From: Bifidobacterium erythrocebi
GTDB lineage: Bacteria > Actinomycetota > Actinomycetes > Actinomycetales > Bifidobacteriaceae
Direction: 5' to 3'
Assembly (NCBI RefSeq): GCF_012932675.1
Contig: NZ_JAAIIF010000006.1
Span: forward strand, 286,268-350,267
Length of the DNA: 64,000 nt
This document shows positions 34,729 through 44,009 of this stretch, in pieces (within the stretch, counting starts at the first letter, position 1; every line of letters starts with the position of its first letter). The notes below the pieces were generated by a model. The model did not search any database, was not told where the DNA came from, and saw only the letters and a list, made by a program, of their open reading frames with translations. The position numbers were made by a program, and so were the translations under genes.

Positions 34729-34855
34729 CAGAGGCATGCGGCGAACCTCCGCACAAACACAACCCGCACACCACAGCACAGACTTCGGCATGCCGCACGC
34801 ATCCCCGCGCCCATGCCGTCAGCATCGTGAACACACCATATGAAAGGAACGCAGC

Positions 34856-36136
34856 ATGACTGCAACACTCTCCTCACCGTCCGTCGACGAGATCATCGCC
34901 AAGCTCGGCGCGCAAAGCACCTGCGACGCAGGACTCACCCAGGACCCGTGGCATTTCGACACCACCAAGCCGAGCTACGGGCCGGGCGCATCCATGTTCG
35001 ACCCGCTGCCGAGCAACGCCCCCAGGCAGCAGGTGCTCCCGGAGGAATACCGCAACGCCTCCGACGAGGAACTGCAGGAACGCATCAAGGCGGCCAAGTC
35101 CCGGCTGGGAGACAAGCTGCTGATTCTGGGCCACTTCTACCAGCGTGACGAGATCATCTGCCACGCCGACTTCGTGGGCGACTCCTTCCAGCTCGCCAAG
35201 AACGCCACCGAACGCCCCGACGCCGATCACATCGTCTTCTGCGGCGTGCACTTCATGGCCGAAACAGCCGACATCCTCTCCACTCCCGAACAGAGCGTGA
35301 CCCTGCCGAACCTGTCCGCAGGCTGCTCCATGGCCGACATGGCCAACATCGACCAGGTGGAGGAATGCTGGCAGCAGCTCGGCGAGATCTGCGGCACCAA
35401 GCCCGATGCGGACGGCCGCCAGCAGATCGTGCCCGTCACCTACATGAACTCGTCCGCCGCCCTGAAGGCGTTCTGCGGGCGCAACGGCGGCATCGTCTGC
35501 ACCTCATCCAACGCGCACGCCGTACTCGAATGGGCCTTCGCCCGCGGCAAGCGCGTCCTGTTCTTCCCCGACCAGCACCTGGGCCGCAACACCGCACGCG
35601 CCATGGGCATCCCGCTGGAGGAGATGCCGCTGTGGGATCCGTTCAAGCCGGCCGGCGGTGCCTCCGACCCGTCCGTATACGCGAGCGCCAAGATGATCCT
35701 GTGGAAGGGCTTCTGCTCCGTGCACCAGCGCTTCACCGTCGAACAGATCGAACGCGCACGCAAGGCGTACCCGGGCGTGAAGGTCATCGTGCACCCCGAA
35801 TGCTCCATGGACGTGGTCGATGCCGCCGACGGTACCGGCTCCACCGCCTACATCGTCAAGGAGATCGCCAACGCGCCGGCCGGCTCCGCCATCGCCGTGG
35901 GCACCGAGATCAACCTGGTGAACCGTCTCGCCGCGCAATACCCCGACAAGACCGTGTTCTGCCTCGACCCGGTGGTCTGCCCGTGCTCCACCATGTACCG
36001 TATCCACCCGGCGTACCTCGCTTGGGCTTTGGAGAACATCGAACAGGGCAATATCGTCAACCGCATCACCGTGGACGAAGACACCGCGCGCGACGCGAAG
36101 ATCGCCCTGCAGCGCATGCTGGAGGTGCACCCGTGA
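34856..36136 (+). CDS. nadA: Quinolinate synthase
   Basis: Condenses iminoaspartate with DHAP to quinolinate; [4Fe-4S] enzyme, 426 aa. Long-form NadA with G-H-F-Y-Q-R-D-E-I near 97, Cys in F-C-G-V-H-F-M-A-E-T-A, Cys in H-P-E-C and Cys in C-P-C-S-T-M, and S-A-A-L-K-A-F. AAAGGAA is 7 nt before the ATG. The stop overlaps the nadB start. The product channel runs NadB to NadA to NadC in the same operon. Confidence 0.95.
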   Translation: MTATLSSPSVDEIIAKLGAQSTCDAGLTQDPWHFDTTKPSYGPGASMFDPLPSNAPRQQVLPEEYRNASDEELQERIKAAKSRLGDKLLILGHFYQRDEIICHADFVGDSFQLAKNATERPDADHIVFCGVHFMAETADILSTPEQSVTLPNLSAGCSMADMANIDQVEECWQQLGEICGTKPDADGRQQIVPVTYMNSSAALKAFCGRNGGIVCTSSNAHAVLEWAFARGKRVLFFPDQHLGRNTARAMGIPLEEMPLWDPFKPAGGASDPSVYASAKMILWKGFCSVHQRFTVEQIERARKAYPGVKVIVHPECSMDVVDAADGTGSTAYIVKEIANAPAGSAIAVGTEINLVNRLAAQYPDKTVFCLDPVVCPCSTMYRIHPAYLAWALENIEQGNIVNRITVDEDTARDAKIALQRMLEVHP

Positions 36137-37860
36137 TCGTCGTGATCGGAGCCGGCATCGCCGGATTGTCCGCGGCGCTCGCAGCCGCGGGGGACAAGCG
36201 CGTGGGGGCGGAGGGACTCACCTCCTACGGCCGTGCGCAGGTCGCCGGGCTGAGCGGCGAGCAGACGGACGACGTGCTGCTCGTCTGCAAGGACGAACTT
36301 GTGGAATCCAATACGTACCATGCCCAGGGCGGTGTGGCATGCGCCATCTTCAGCGACGACAACCCGCAACTGCATGCCGCCGACACCATGGCGGCCGGTC
36401 ATGGGCTGTGCGATCGTACCGCGGTCGACGTGCTCACCGACGAGGGGGCGCGCCGTGTGCGCGAGCTCATCGCCGCTGGCTGGCATGTGGACCGTGGTGA
36501 TGACGGGTCGGTGCTGCGCGGGCTTGAGGCCGCGCACTGCCGTTCCCGCGTGGTGCACGCCGGGGGAGACGCCACCGGCAAGGTGCTTGAGGTGGACGTG
36601 AGCGCCATGGTGCGCGACAATCCGCGTATCCAGGTGCTCGAACATGCGTTCCTGGACGATCTGGTCGTGCGTGACGGGCGTATCGCCGGCGTACGGCTGG
36701 TGGTGCGGACCGCTGACGGTAATGCCGAAACGCGCGTGGTCGACGCGACGCGCGTGATCCTCGCCACGGGAGGCGCGGGAAGACTCTACCCGTACACCAC
36801 CAATCCGGCCGTGGCCACCGGCGACGGACTTGCCGCGGCATTGCGTGCCGGGGCGCAGGTCGCCGACCTGGAGTTCTACCAGTTCCATCCCACCGCCATG
36901 GCAGTCGGCGAGCATTTCCTCGTCTCCGAGGCCGTGCGCGGCGAAGGCGCGGTTCTGCTCGACGAGCATGGGCACCGCTTCATGACCGACGTGGATCCCA
37001 AGGCCGAACTCGCGCCGCGCGACGTGGTGGCGAGGGCCAACTTCCGCACCATGCAGGCGCAGGACGGCAGGCCGGTCATGCTCGACGTCTCGCCCATGGC
37101 CAAGGAGAACCCCGATCTGGCGGGCTTCCTGCGTCGTCGCTTCCCGACCATCGACGCCTATACGCGCTCGCTTGGATTCGACTGGAGCAAGGAGCCGATT
37201 CCGGTGGCACCGGCTGCGCACTACTGGATGGGCGGCATCCGCACGGATCTGTTCGGACGCACCAGCATTCCGGGGCTGTATGCCGCCGGCGAATGCGCGC
37301 GCACCGGCGTGCAGGGCGCGAATAGGCTCGCCTCCAACTCGCTGCTCGAAGGACTGGTCTACGGCAGGCGCGCCGGACTCGCCGCCGTACGCGACGAGGA
37401 CGGTACCACGTGGCAGCCGCAACCCTTCGCCAACAGTGAGATCGACGGCCTGCCGGTCGCCCAGGACCCCATGGAACTCGCTATGCCGGAGGCATCGGAC
37501 GTGAACGGTGCCGCGAACCTCTGGGATCGCGAGCGCATCGAACGTGAGATGTGGGAGCATGTGGGCGTGATTCGCGACCATGACGGGCTGCATGCGGCGG
37601 TCCGCGACTTGTCCGGCGCGCTCGCCGTCGTGAACGACAGTATGCCGGATGGCGTCGGGTCGAAGACAGGTTCGACGACCTATGCGGATCGCATCACCGT
37701 GTTGGAGAACCGCAACCTGCTCACCGTCGGATACGTCGAGGCCGTGGCCGCGCTGAACCGTTGCGAATCGCGCGGCGCGCACACGCGCGGCGACTACGCC
37801 ACGGCCAATCCGACCATCGCCCATTCCATCGCCTACCGTATGAAAGGAACGCCATGCTGA
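36133..37860 (+). CDS. nadB: L-aspartate oxidase
   Basis: FAD-dependent oxidation of L-Asp to iminoaspartate; 575 aa. FAD motif V-I-G-A-G-I-A-G-L-S-A-A at the N-terminus, S-N-T-Y-H-A-Q-G-G-V-A near 60, active-site F-H-P-T and R-G-E-G-A near 255-275, and N-R-L-A-S-N-S-L-L-E near 400. The GTG start at 36133 overlaps the nadA stop (GTGA). An open frame continues upstream inside nadA but is not coding. NadA and NadB are coupled. Confidence 0.94.
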   Translation: MIVVIGAGIAGLSAALAAAGDKRVGAEGLTSYGRAQVAGLSGEQTDDVLLVCKDELVESNTYHAQGGVACAIFSDDNPQLHAADTMAAGHGLCDRTAVDVLTDEGARRVRELIAAGWHVDRGDDGSVLRGLEAAHCRSRVVHAGGDATGKVLEVDVSAMVRDNPRIQVLEHAFLDDLVVRDGRIAGVRLVVRTADGNAETRVVDATRVILATGGAGRLYPYTTNPAVATGDGLAAALRAGAQVADLEFYQFHPTAMAVGEHFLVSEAVRGEGAVLLDEHGHRFMTDVDPKAELAPRDVVARANFRTMQAQDGRPVMLDVSPMAKENPDLAGFLRRRFPTIDAYTRSLGFDWSKEPIPVAPAAHYWMGGIRTDLFGRTSIPGLYAAGECARTGVQGANRLASNSLLEGLVYGRRAGLAAVRDEDGTTWQPQPFANSEIDGLPVAQDPMELAMPEASDVNGAANLWDRERIEREMWEHVGVIRDHDGLHAAVRDLSGALAVVNDSMPDGVGSKTGSTTYADRITVLENRNLLTVGYVEAVAALNRCESRGAHTRGDYATANPTIAHSIAYRMKGTPC

Positions 37861-38741
37861 CCCGTCAGGTCATCCGCAAGGCCGTGGAGGCCGCCCTGGA
37901 AGAGGACGCGCCCAACGGCGACATCACCTGCGAGGCGACGATCCCCGCGCAGGCGCAGGGCGAGGCGCGGCTCACCGCCAGGGAACACGGCGTGATGAGC
38001 GGCATCAGCGTGTTCGCCGCCGCATTCGGCGCGCAGAACCCCGCCATCGAGGTCATGCCGCATATCGCGGACGGGGAACGCTTCGAGCCCGGCCAGGCGC
38101 TCGCCGCCGTGCGCGGGCCGGTGCGCGACCTGCTCACCGCGGAACGCGTCGCGTTGAACTTCACCCAGCGCATGAGCGGCATCGCCACCATGACCGCCGC
38201 GTTCGTAGACGCCGTGGCACAGGCGGAAGCGCTGCCCGGGTACCGTGCGCCCCGCGCCTACGCCCGCACCCGCATCGTCGACACGCGCAAGACCACGCCA
38301 GGGTTGCGACCGTTCGAGAAATATGCGGTCGTCTGCGGCGGCGGGCACAACCATCGCTACGGTCTTTCCGACGCGGTGATGGTCAAGGACAACCACGTGG
38401 CGGCGCTCGCCGAACAGGGCATCGACTTGGCCGGCGCGATCAGGCATATCCGCGAACAGGTGGGACACACCACGCATATCGAGGTGGAGGTGGACGGGCT
38501 CGACCAGATCCCCATGGCGTTGGACGGCGGCGCGGACACCATCATGCTCGACAACTTCACGCTGGACGATACGCGTGCCGGCGTGGACATGATCGATGGC
38601 CGCGCCATCGTGGAGGCCAGCGGCACCATGACGTTGGAACGGGTCCCCGCGGTCGCGGCCACCGGCGTGGACGTGATCTCCGTGGGCGCGCTGACGCATA
38701 GCGTGCGCAGCATCGACCTGGGATTGGACTGGGTTCGATGA
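37854..38741 (+). CDS. nadC: Nicotinate-nucleotide pyrophosphorylase (carboxylating)
   Basis: Converts quinolinate and PRPP to NaMN; 295 aa. E-D-A-P-N-G-D-I-T near 14-22, R-M-S-G-I-A-T near 104, T-R-K-T-T-P-G-L-R near 143, H-R and M-V-K-D-N-H near 170, E-V-E-V-D near 205. AAAGGAA precedes the ATG inside the nadB end (7-nt overlap). Confidence 0.95.
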   Translation: MLTRQVIRKAVEAALEEDAPNGDITCEATIPAQAQGEARLTAREHGVMSGISVFAAAFGAQNPAIEVMPHIADGERFEPGQALAAVRGPVRDLLTAERVALNFTQRMSGIATMTAAFVDAVAQAEALPGYRAPRAYARTRIVDTRKTTPGLRPFEKYAVVCGGGHNHRYGLSDAVMVKDNHVAALAEQGIDLAGAIRHIREQVGHTTHIEVEVDGLDQIPMALDGGADTIMLDNFTLDDTRAGVDMIDGRAIVEASGTMTLERVPAVAATGVDVISVGALTHSVRSIDLGLDWVR

Positions 38742-40051
38742 GCGCGGGGGAGACGCAGGGAGAGCTCTACCTGGACGCGGCCTCCACCGAACCGGTGCGT
38801 GGCAGCGTCATCGAAGCGATGATGCCGTTTCTGACCGAAGCGTATGCGAATCCGCTGAGCGTGCACCAACCAGGCAAGACCGCGGCCCGTGCGCTCGACG
38901 CGGCCCGTGCCTCGCTGGCGGCTGATCTGGGAGCGAAGCCCGACGACGTGATCTTCACCTCGGGCGGCACCGAATCCGACAATCTTGCCGTCAAAGGCAT
39001 CGCCATGGCCCGCATGAAGGCGTTGCGGGATACCTACGGCAACGATGTGCGCCCCCGCATCATCATCTCCGCGATCGAGCATCCGGCCGTGGCGCAGTCG
39101 GCGCAATGGCTGGAACAGTGGTTCGGCGTGGAAGTCGTGCGGATCCCGGTGGATGCGCAGGCGCACGTCGATATGGAGGCGCTGGAACGCGAGCTTACGC
39201 AGGGCGATCTGGAGCACGCCTCGGATGGCGGCGACGACCGCGACGCCGATCATGCTGCCCCTGATACCGGGCATGGGTCGACCATCAACCTGAGCAACCG
39301 CACGCTGCTGGTCTCGATCATGCTCGCCAACAACGAGGTCGGCACCATCGAACCCGCCGACGAGATCGCACGCCTCGCGCACCGGCACGGCGTGCCCGTC
39401 CACATCGACGCGGTGCAGGCGGCCGGGCAGATCCCGATCCGCATGCGCGCGTGGGATGTGGACGCGCTGAGCATATCCGGCCATAAATTCGGCACGCCCA
39501 AAGGACTCGGCGCACTGCTGCTGCGCGGGCGCGTGCCGGTCGAACCGCTGCTTTCCGGCGGCGGGCAGGAACGCGGCCTGCGATCGGGCACGCAGAACGT
39601 GGCCGGAGCGGTGGCGCTCGCCATCGCCCTGCACGAGTCGAACGAACGCATGGCCGGGCAATACCGCGAGCTGGTCGCCTCACGCGACAGGCTGATCGAC
39701 GCCGTATTGCGCGTCGAGCCGAAGGCCCAGCTGACCGGCGATCCGGAACGCAGACTGCCGGGGCACGCGTCGTTCGTGTTCCCCGGGCTCGCCGGCGAGG
39801 CGCTGCTGGTGGACCTGGACGCGCGCGGCATCGCCTGCTCGTCGGGATCGGCCTGCGCCCTCGGCCGCCACGAGGTGCCGGGAACGCTGCTGGCCATGGG
39901 ATTCACGCAGCCGATCGCGAAATCGGCGCTGCGCATGACCTTCCGCATGCCCCTGCAACCCGACCAGATCAACCGGGTCGCGGCGGCCATCGAGGAATCC
40001 TGCCGGTCGCTCACCCACGCGCAGCCGGCCAGGGGCAACGACATGGCATAG
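38738..40051 (+). CDS. Cysteine desulfurase (NifS/IscS class)
   Basis: PLP enzyme releasing sulfur from Cys; 437 aa. PLP Lys in S-I-S-G-H-K-F-G-T-P-K-G (about 248), His in S-A-I-E-H-P-A near 112, and the active Cys loop C-S-S-G-S-A-C-A-L-G-R (about 370). It contains a 25-30 residue acidic insert (about 155-182, D/H/G rich) before the L-V-S-I-M-L-A-N-N-E-V-G strand. It starts within the nadC stop (ATGA). Placed in the nad operon, it most likely serves the NadA iron-sulfur cluster. Confidence 0.92.
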   Translation: MSAGETQGELYLDAASTEPVRGSVIEAMMPFLTEAYANPLSVHQPGKTAARALDAARASLAADLGAKPDDVIFTSGGTESDNLAVKGIAMARMKALRDTYGNDVRPRIIISAIEHPAVAQSAQWLEQWFGVEVVRIPVDAQAHVDMEALERELTQGDLEHASDGGDDRDADHAAPDTGHGSTINLSNRTLLVSIMLANNEVGTIEPADEIARLAHRHGVPVHIDAVQAAGQIPIRMRAWDVDALSISGHKFGTPKGLGALLLRGRVPVEPLLSGGGQERGLRSGTQNVAGAVALAIALHESNERMAGQYRELVASRDRLIDAVLRVEPKAQLTGDPERRLPGHASFVFPGLAGEALLVDLDARGIACSSGSACALGRHEVPGTLLAMGFTQPIAKSALRMTFRMPLQPDQINRVAAAIEESCRSLTHAQPARGNDMA

Positions 40052-40057
40052 CAGACC

Positions 40058-40084
40058 GGCGGTCGCCCATGCCGGGCGGCCGCC
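40058..40084 (+). terminator. Hairpin after the nad operon
   Basis: 11-bp stem (40058-40068 with 40074-40084, one T-G pair) with a 5-nt loop, directly after the desulfurase stop. GC-rich with no T tract. Confidence 0.55.
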
Positions 40085-40210
40085 CGGGGCGTCTGTCGCA
40101 TTACCCGGCTAGTATTGGCTCGGTTTATGTGTAAGTGCAGATAGATAACCAATCACGTACCGAACATTACGCATTACGCAACAGAACAGCAATTACTAAG
40201 AGAGGTTTCG

Positions 40211-42133
40211 ATGGCGGTTCGCGGCGATATTCGAAATGTAGCTATTGTGGCACACGTCGATCACGGCAAGACCACGCTGGTCAATGCCATGCTTCAGCAG
40301 TCCCATGTGTTCAACGAGCGTGAGGAAGTGCCGGATCGTGTGATGGATTCCAACGATCTGGAACGCGAAAAGGGCATCACCATCCTCGCCAAGAACACCG
40401 CGGTGGAATACACCGGCCCCATGGCCGCCAAGTACGGCTGCCCGGACGGCATCACCCTCAACATCATCGACACCCCCGGCCACGCCGATTTCGGCGGCGA
40501 GGTCGAGCGCGGCATCTCCATGGTCGACGGCGTGGTGCTGCTGGTCGACGCCTCCGAAGGCCCGCTGCCGCAGACCCGCTTCGTGCTGCGCAAGGCACTG
40601 GAAGCCAAGCTGCCGGTCATCCTGTGCGTCAACAAGGTCGATCGTCCCGACGCCCGTATCTCCGAAGTCGTCGGCGAGACCTCCGACCTGCTGCTCGGCC
40701 TGGCCGACGACGTGCAGCATGAAGGCATCGAGCTCGATCTCGACCAGCTGCTCGAAATGCCGGTCATCTACTGCGCCGCCAAGGCCGGCTACGCCTCCAC
40801 CAATCAGCCCGAGGACGGGGGCCTGCCGGACAACGACAACCTCGAACCGCTGTTCGAGGCCATCATCTCCACCATCCCGGCTCCGGAATACGAAGAGGGC
40901 GCGCCGCTGCAGGCCCACGTCGCCAACATCGACTCCTCCGACTTCCTCGGCCGACTCGGCCTGGTCCGCATCTACAACGGCACCCTTGAGAAGGGCAAGA
41001 CCTACGGCCTGAGCCGTGTGGACGGCTCCATCGAGAACTTCCGTGTCTCCGAGCTGCTGCGTACGCAGGGCCTGGAGCGCATCCCGGTCGAATCCGCGGG
41101 CCCCGGCGACATCGTCGCCGTCGCCGGCGTGAACGACATCATGATCGGCGAGACCATCGTCGACCCGAACAACCCGAAGCCGCTGCCGCTCATCCACGTC
41201 GACGACCCGGCCATCTCCATGACCTTCGGCATCAACGACTCCCCGCTGGCCGGCACCGAGGGCAAGGACCACAAGCTCACCGCCCGCATGATCAAGGATC
41301 GTCTGGACCGCGAGCTCATCGGCAACGTGTCCATCAAGGTGCTGCCGACCGACCGTCCGGACGCCTGGGAGGTCCAGGGCCGTGGCGAACTCGCCCTGGC
41401 CGTGCTCGCCGAGCAGATGCGACGCGAAGGCTACGAGCTGACCGTCGGCCGTCCGCAGGTGGTCACCAAGACCATCGACGGCGTGATCAACGAGCCTATG
41501 GAGAACACCACCATCGACGTGCCGGAAGAGTACATGGGTGCCGTCACCCAGCTCATGGCCGACCGCAAGGGCCGTATGGACAACATGACCAACCACGGCT
41601 CCGGCTGGGTCCGTCTGCAGTTCACCGTGCCGTCCCGTGGCCTGATCGGCTTCCGCACCGCGCTGCTGTCCGCCACCCGCGGCACCGGCATCTCCTCCTC
41701 CATCTCCGCCGGCTACGCCCCGTGGGCAGGCGCCATCTCCATTCGTCAGAACGGCTCCATGGTGTCCGACCGCCAGGGCGTCGCCACCCCGTACGCCATG
41801 CAGCGCCTGCAGGCACGCGGCAACTTCTTCGTCGAGCCGCAGTCCCCGGTGTACGAAGGCCAGGTCGTGGGCGTGAACAACAAGCCCGACGAGCTGGACG
41901 TGAACATCACGCTGGCCAAGCACATGACCAACATGCGTTCCGCCACCGCCGATGTGCTCGAAACCCTCACCCCGCCGATCAAGATGAGCCTTGAGGAGTC
42001 CCTGGACTTCGCCAACGAGGACGAGTGCGTGGAAGTGACCCCGGAGTCCATCCGCGTGCGCAAGATCATCCTCAACCGCGAGGATTGGTACAAGTGGCGC
42101 GCCAAGCAGCGTCGTCAGAACGCTCAGAAGTGA
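40211..42133 (+). CDS. typA: Translational GTPase TypA/BipA
   Basis: Ribosome-binding GTPase of the EF-G family, 640 aa. G1 A-H-V-D-H-G-K-T-T (about 15-23), G2 in E-K-G-I-T-I, G3 D-T-P-G-H-A-D-F, G4 N-K-V-D. The TypA-specific C-terminal domain includes R-G-L-I-G-F-R-T and Y-A-P-W-A-G. AGAGAGG lies 6 nt before the ATG. The last codons, Q-N-A-Q-K-stop, are reproduced twice more as DNA in the tandem repeat that follows. Confidence 0.95.
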   Translation: MAVRGDIRNVAIVAHVDHGKTTLVNAMLQQSHVFNEREEVPDRVMDSNDLEREKGITILAKNTAVEYTGPMAAKYGCPDGITLNIIDTPGHADFGGEVERGISMVDGVVLLVDASEGPLPQTRFVLRKALEAKLPVILCVNKVDRPDARISEVVGETSDLLLGLADDVQHEGIELDLDQLLEMPVIYCAAKAGYASTNQPEDGGLPDNDNLEPLFEAIISTIPAPEYEEGAPLQAHVANIDSSDFLGRLGLVRIYNGTLEKGKTYGLSRVDGSIENFRVSELLRTQGLERIPVESAGPGDIVAVAGVNDIMIGETIVDPNNPKPLPLIHVDDPAISMTFGINDSPLAGTEGKDHKLTARMIKDRLDRELIGNVSIKVLPTDRPDAWEVQGRGELALAVLAEQMRREGYELTVGRPQVVTKTIDGVINEPMENTTIDVPEEYMGAVTQLMADRKGRMDNMTNHGSGWVRLQFTVPSRGLIGFRTALLSATRGTGISSSISAGYAPWAGAISIRQNGSMVSDRQGVATPYAMQRLQARGNFFVEPQSPVYEGQVVGVNNKPDELDVNITLAKHMTNMRSATADVLETLTPPIKMSLEESLDFANEDECVEVTPESIRVRKIILNREDWYKWRAKQRRQNAQK

Positions 42134-42145
42134 GCGTTCTGACGA

Positions 42146-42219
42146 CCTTCGCAGTCGTCGGAACGACTGCTCACTTCACCTACAGGAAGCCCACTGGGCT
42201 TCCTGCTTAACGGTTCAGC
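42146..42219. repeat. Structured repeat, typA copy 1
   Basis: Hairpin 1 GCAGTCGT-CGGA-ACGACTGC (42151-42170), linker TCACTTCACCTA, hairpin 2 with 10-bp stem and ACT loop (42183-42205), ACGGTTCAGC end. Confidence 0.85.
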
Positions 42220-42248
42220 AGAACGCTCAGAAGTGAGCGTCCTGACGA

Positions 42249-42323
42249 CCTTCGCGGGTCGCCTTGGCGACCGCTCACTTCACCTACAGGAAGCCCACTG
42301 GGCTTCCTGCTTAACGGTTCAGC
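42249..42323. repeat. Structured repeat, typA copy 2
   Basis: Same order as copy 1. Hairpin 1 has changed to GGTCGCC-TT-GGCGACC with outer GC pair and a bulged G (42254-42274); relative to copy 1, A-T became G-C and T-A became C-G, both arms together. Hairpin 2 is identical to copy 1. Confidence 0.85.
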
Positions 42324-42370
42324 AGAACGCTCAGAAGTGAGCGAACGCCCGCACAACGGCGTCAACGTGA

Positions 42371-42399
42371 GCCTCCTTCCCCTGCGGAAGGGGGCTTTT
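42371..42399 (+). terminator. Terminator after the typA repeat region
   Basis: GCCTCCTTCC / GGAAGGGGGC stem with one T-G pair, 5-nt loop and TTTT tail. Confidence 0.85.
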
Positions 42400-42433
42400 C
42401 CGTTCCCAGAAAGGCACGGTAGAGTCAGGAATC

Positions 42434-42901
42434 ATGAGTCGTAAGAGCAACGAATCCCTGATGCCATGGTCGCATCGTCAAAGCCCGTTCGTGCAGATGC
42501 TCATCACGCTGCTGGCCGGCGCGGCGAGCGCGTTCTTCGGTACGCTCGCGCATCGCATGGGGGCCTCCATGAACATCCCATACGGCCTGGTGATCGCATT
42601 CCTCATTCTTGGCATCTCCACATGGTGCGCACGCGCACGCATGGGAGCCACCGGCATCGGCGTGCATCTGATCGCATCCTCCGTCACCGCGTGGGGCGTC
42701 GCCATCTGCGGCGTGAACGGCAGCGCACTCACCCCGGTCGGATTCTCCGGCGCCGTCCCGTTCTTCAGCCAGAATGTGGGCTACATGTGGCTGTACGGCT
42801 TGGTGCTCATGCAGGTCGTCATGCTGTTCCTGCCGCGCCACTGGTTCGAGATCCCCGCACGCAGGGAGCGCACCGCCGCAAGTCGCGCATCGCGGGCCTG
42901 A
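42434..42901 (+). CDS. Small integral membrane protein, four predicted segments
   Basis: 155 aa. Hydrophobic stretches at about 20-40, 48-65, 75-95 and 115-135 with short loops, a basic N-terminus (M-S-R-K-S-N) and an Arg/Ala-rich tail. A TAGAGT box ends 8 nt before the ATG, and AGGA lies between, so the mRNA may be leaderless or have a minimal site. I do not recognise a functional family. It stands alone between typA and pheA. Confidence 0.7.
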   Translation: MSRKSNESLMPWSHRQSPFVQMLITLLAGAASAFFGTLAHRMGASMNIPYGLVIAFLILGISTWCARARMGATGIGVHLIASSVTAWGVAICGVNGSALTPVGFSGAVPFFSQNVGYMWLYGLVLMQVVMLFLPRHWFEIPARRERTAASRASRA

Positions 42902-43018
42902 CGGCGGGAACGACGACATGCCGACGAACCGGAACGGCACGAGCACGGGCCGTTCCGGTTCCCGCATCAACGTGCTCATATAAACGGAACGACGGCAACG
43001 CCCGGCGCAATCGCGCGG

Positions 43019-43032
43019 TACGGTGGTGCATA
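43019..43032 (+). promoter_or_regulatory. Leaderless -10 box of pheA-tyrA
   Basis: TACGGT (43019-43024), 7 nt, ATG. No ribosome site. Confidence 0.5.
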
Positions 43033-44009
43033 TGACGCATACGAAGCTGACCTATCTTGGGCCGGAAGGCACCTTCACCCATCAGGCCGCCATCGATGCC
43101 GGGCGCTGTCTGAACGAGCAATACGGCATCGACGTGCCGGAGCTCGTGGCGGCACCGGACGTGCCGACCATTATGCAATCCGTGCAATCCGGCGAATCCT
43201 GGGGCGTGATCGCCTGGGAGAACAACGTCGAAGGGTATGTGATGCCCAACCTCGACGCCCTGATCGACGCCCACGACGCCGCCGGTCTCGCCCGCGTCGG
43301 CATCGACGTCTCATTCAACGCCTTCGTTACACGCGGCACCTCGCATACCATCGCCGGTGCGAACGTCAGCGCCCACCCGCATGGCCTGGCGCAATGCAAA
43401 CGATTCATAGCGCAACACCACCTGCACCCCGTTCCCGCGGCATCGAACGCGGCCGCATGCCGCGACCTCGAACCGGGAGGCGTGGCGCTCGGCCCGCGCA
43501 TCTGCGGCGACCTGTACGGTCTCGACCTGGTGCAGCAGCGCGTGGAGGACTTCGACGGCGCGCACACCGACTTCCTCGTCATCGCCCCGCGAGCGGATGT
43601 GATGGAACATGTCGCGCACGCGCGCGAACGCGAATTCGAAACCATCATCACATTCATTCCGCTGGCCACGGGTCCCGGCGTCGTGGCCGACCTGCTGGAC
43701 GTGGTGCGCGACTGCGGACTCAATATGACCAGTCTCATCTCACGTCCGATCAAAGGGCACGACGGCACATACAGCTTCATCGTCACCCTCGATGCGGCAC
43801 CGTGGGAGCCGCGATTCCGCAGCATGCTGGTGGAGGTTGCGGAGCATGGCGACTGGACGAAGACCATCGCCGTCTACCCGCGGAGGGAACGGCCGAACCC
43901 GCCCGTCGATTCATGGATGCTGCCGGAAGGCGGCGTCAGACTCGATTCCACGAATATGGAATCGGATTGGCAAGCGGAACGCAACGCAAGAAGGGAACTG
44001 CTGTGGTAG
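43032..44009 (+). CDS. pheA: Prephenate dehydratase
   Basis: Makes phenylpyruvate for phenylalanine; monofunctional, 325 aa. Catalytic PDT domain with Y-L-G-P-E-G-T-F-T-H at the N-terminus, E-N-N-V-E-G near 61 and the T-R-G-T-S motif near 97 (usual T-R-F), followed by an ACT domain with N-M-T-S-L-I-S-R-P (the E-S-R-P phenylalanine site is S-R-P here). ATG 43032 lies 7 nt behind TACGGT. Its stop overlaps the tyrA start by 7 nt. Confidence 0.9.
   Translation: MTHTKLTYLGPEGTFTHQAAIDAGRCLNEQYGIDVPELVAAPDVPTIMQSVQSGESWGVIAWENNVEGYVMPNLDALIDAHDAAGLARVGIDVSFNAFVTRGTSHTIAGANVSAHPHGLAQCKRFIAQHHLHPVPAASNAAACRDLEPGGVALGPRICGDLYGLDLVQQRVEDFDGAHTDFLVIAPRADVMEHVAHAREREFETIITFIPLATGPGVVADLLDVVRDCGLNMTSLISRPIKGHDGTYSFIVTLDAAPWEPRFRSMLVEVAEHGDWTKTIAVYPRRERPNPPVDSWMLPEGGVRLDSTNMESDWQAERNARRELLW

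Larger units (their letters stand above)
42116..42343. repeat. Tandem repeat of about 103 bp carrying the typA 3' end
   Basis: The 21-nt string starting CAGAACGCTCAG and containing the typA stop occurs at 42116, 42219 and (without its last base pairs) 42323, so the period is 103 and 104 bp. Between these direct repeats sit two copies of the structured element. In each unit AAGTGAGC of the typA end is complementary to GCTCACTT of the element. Confidence 0.9.

Noticed and set aside
35365..36132. In-frame extension of nadB into nadA
   Set aside because: nadA is clearly coding in the other frame; the extension is Arg/His-rich shadow and nadB begins at its FAD motif with the GTGA overlap.
42116..42343. 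CRISPR-like array
   Set aside because: Repeats of 103-104 bp with conserved content throughout, only two and a part units, no unique spacers and no cas genes nearby.
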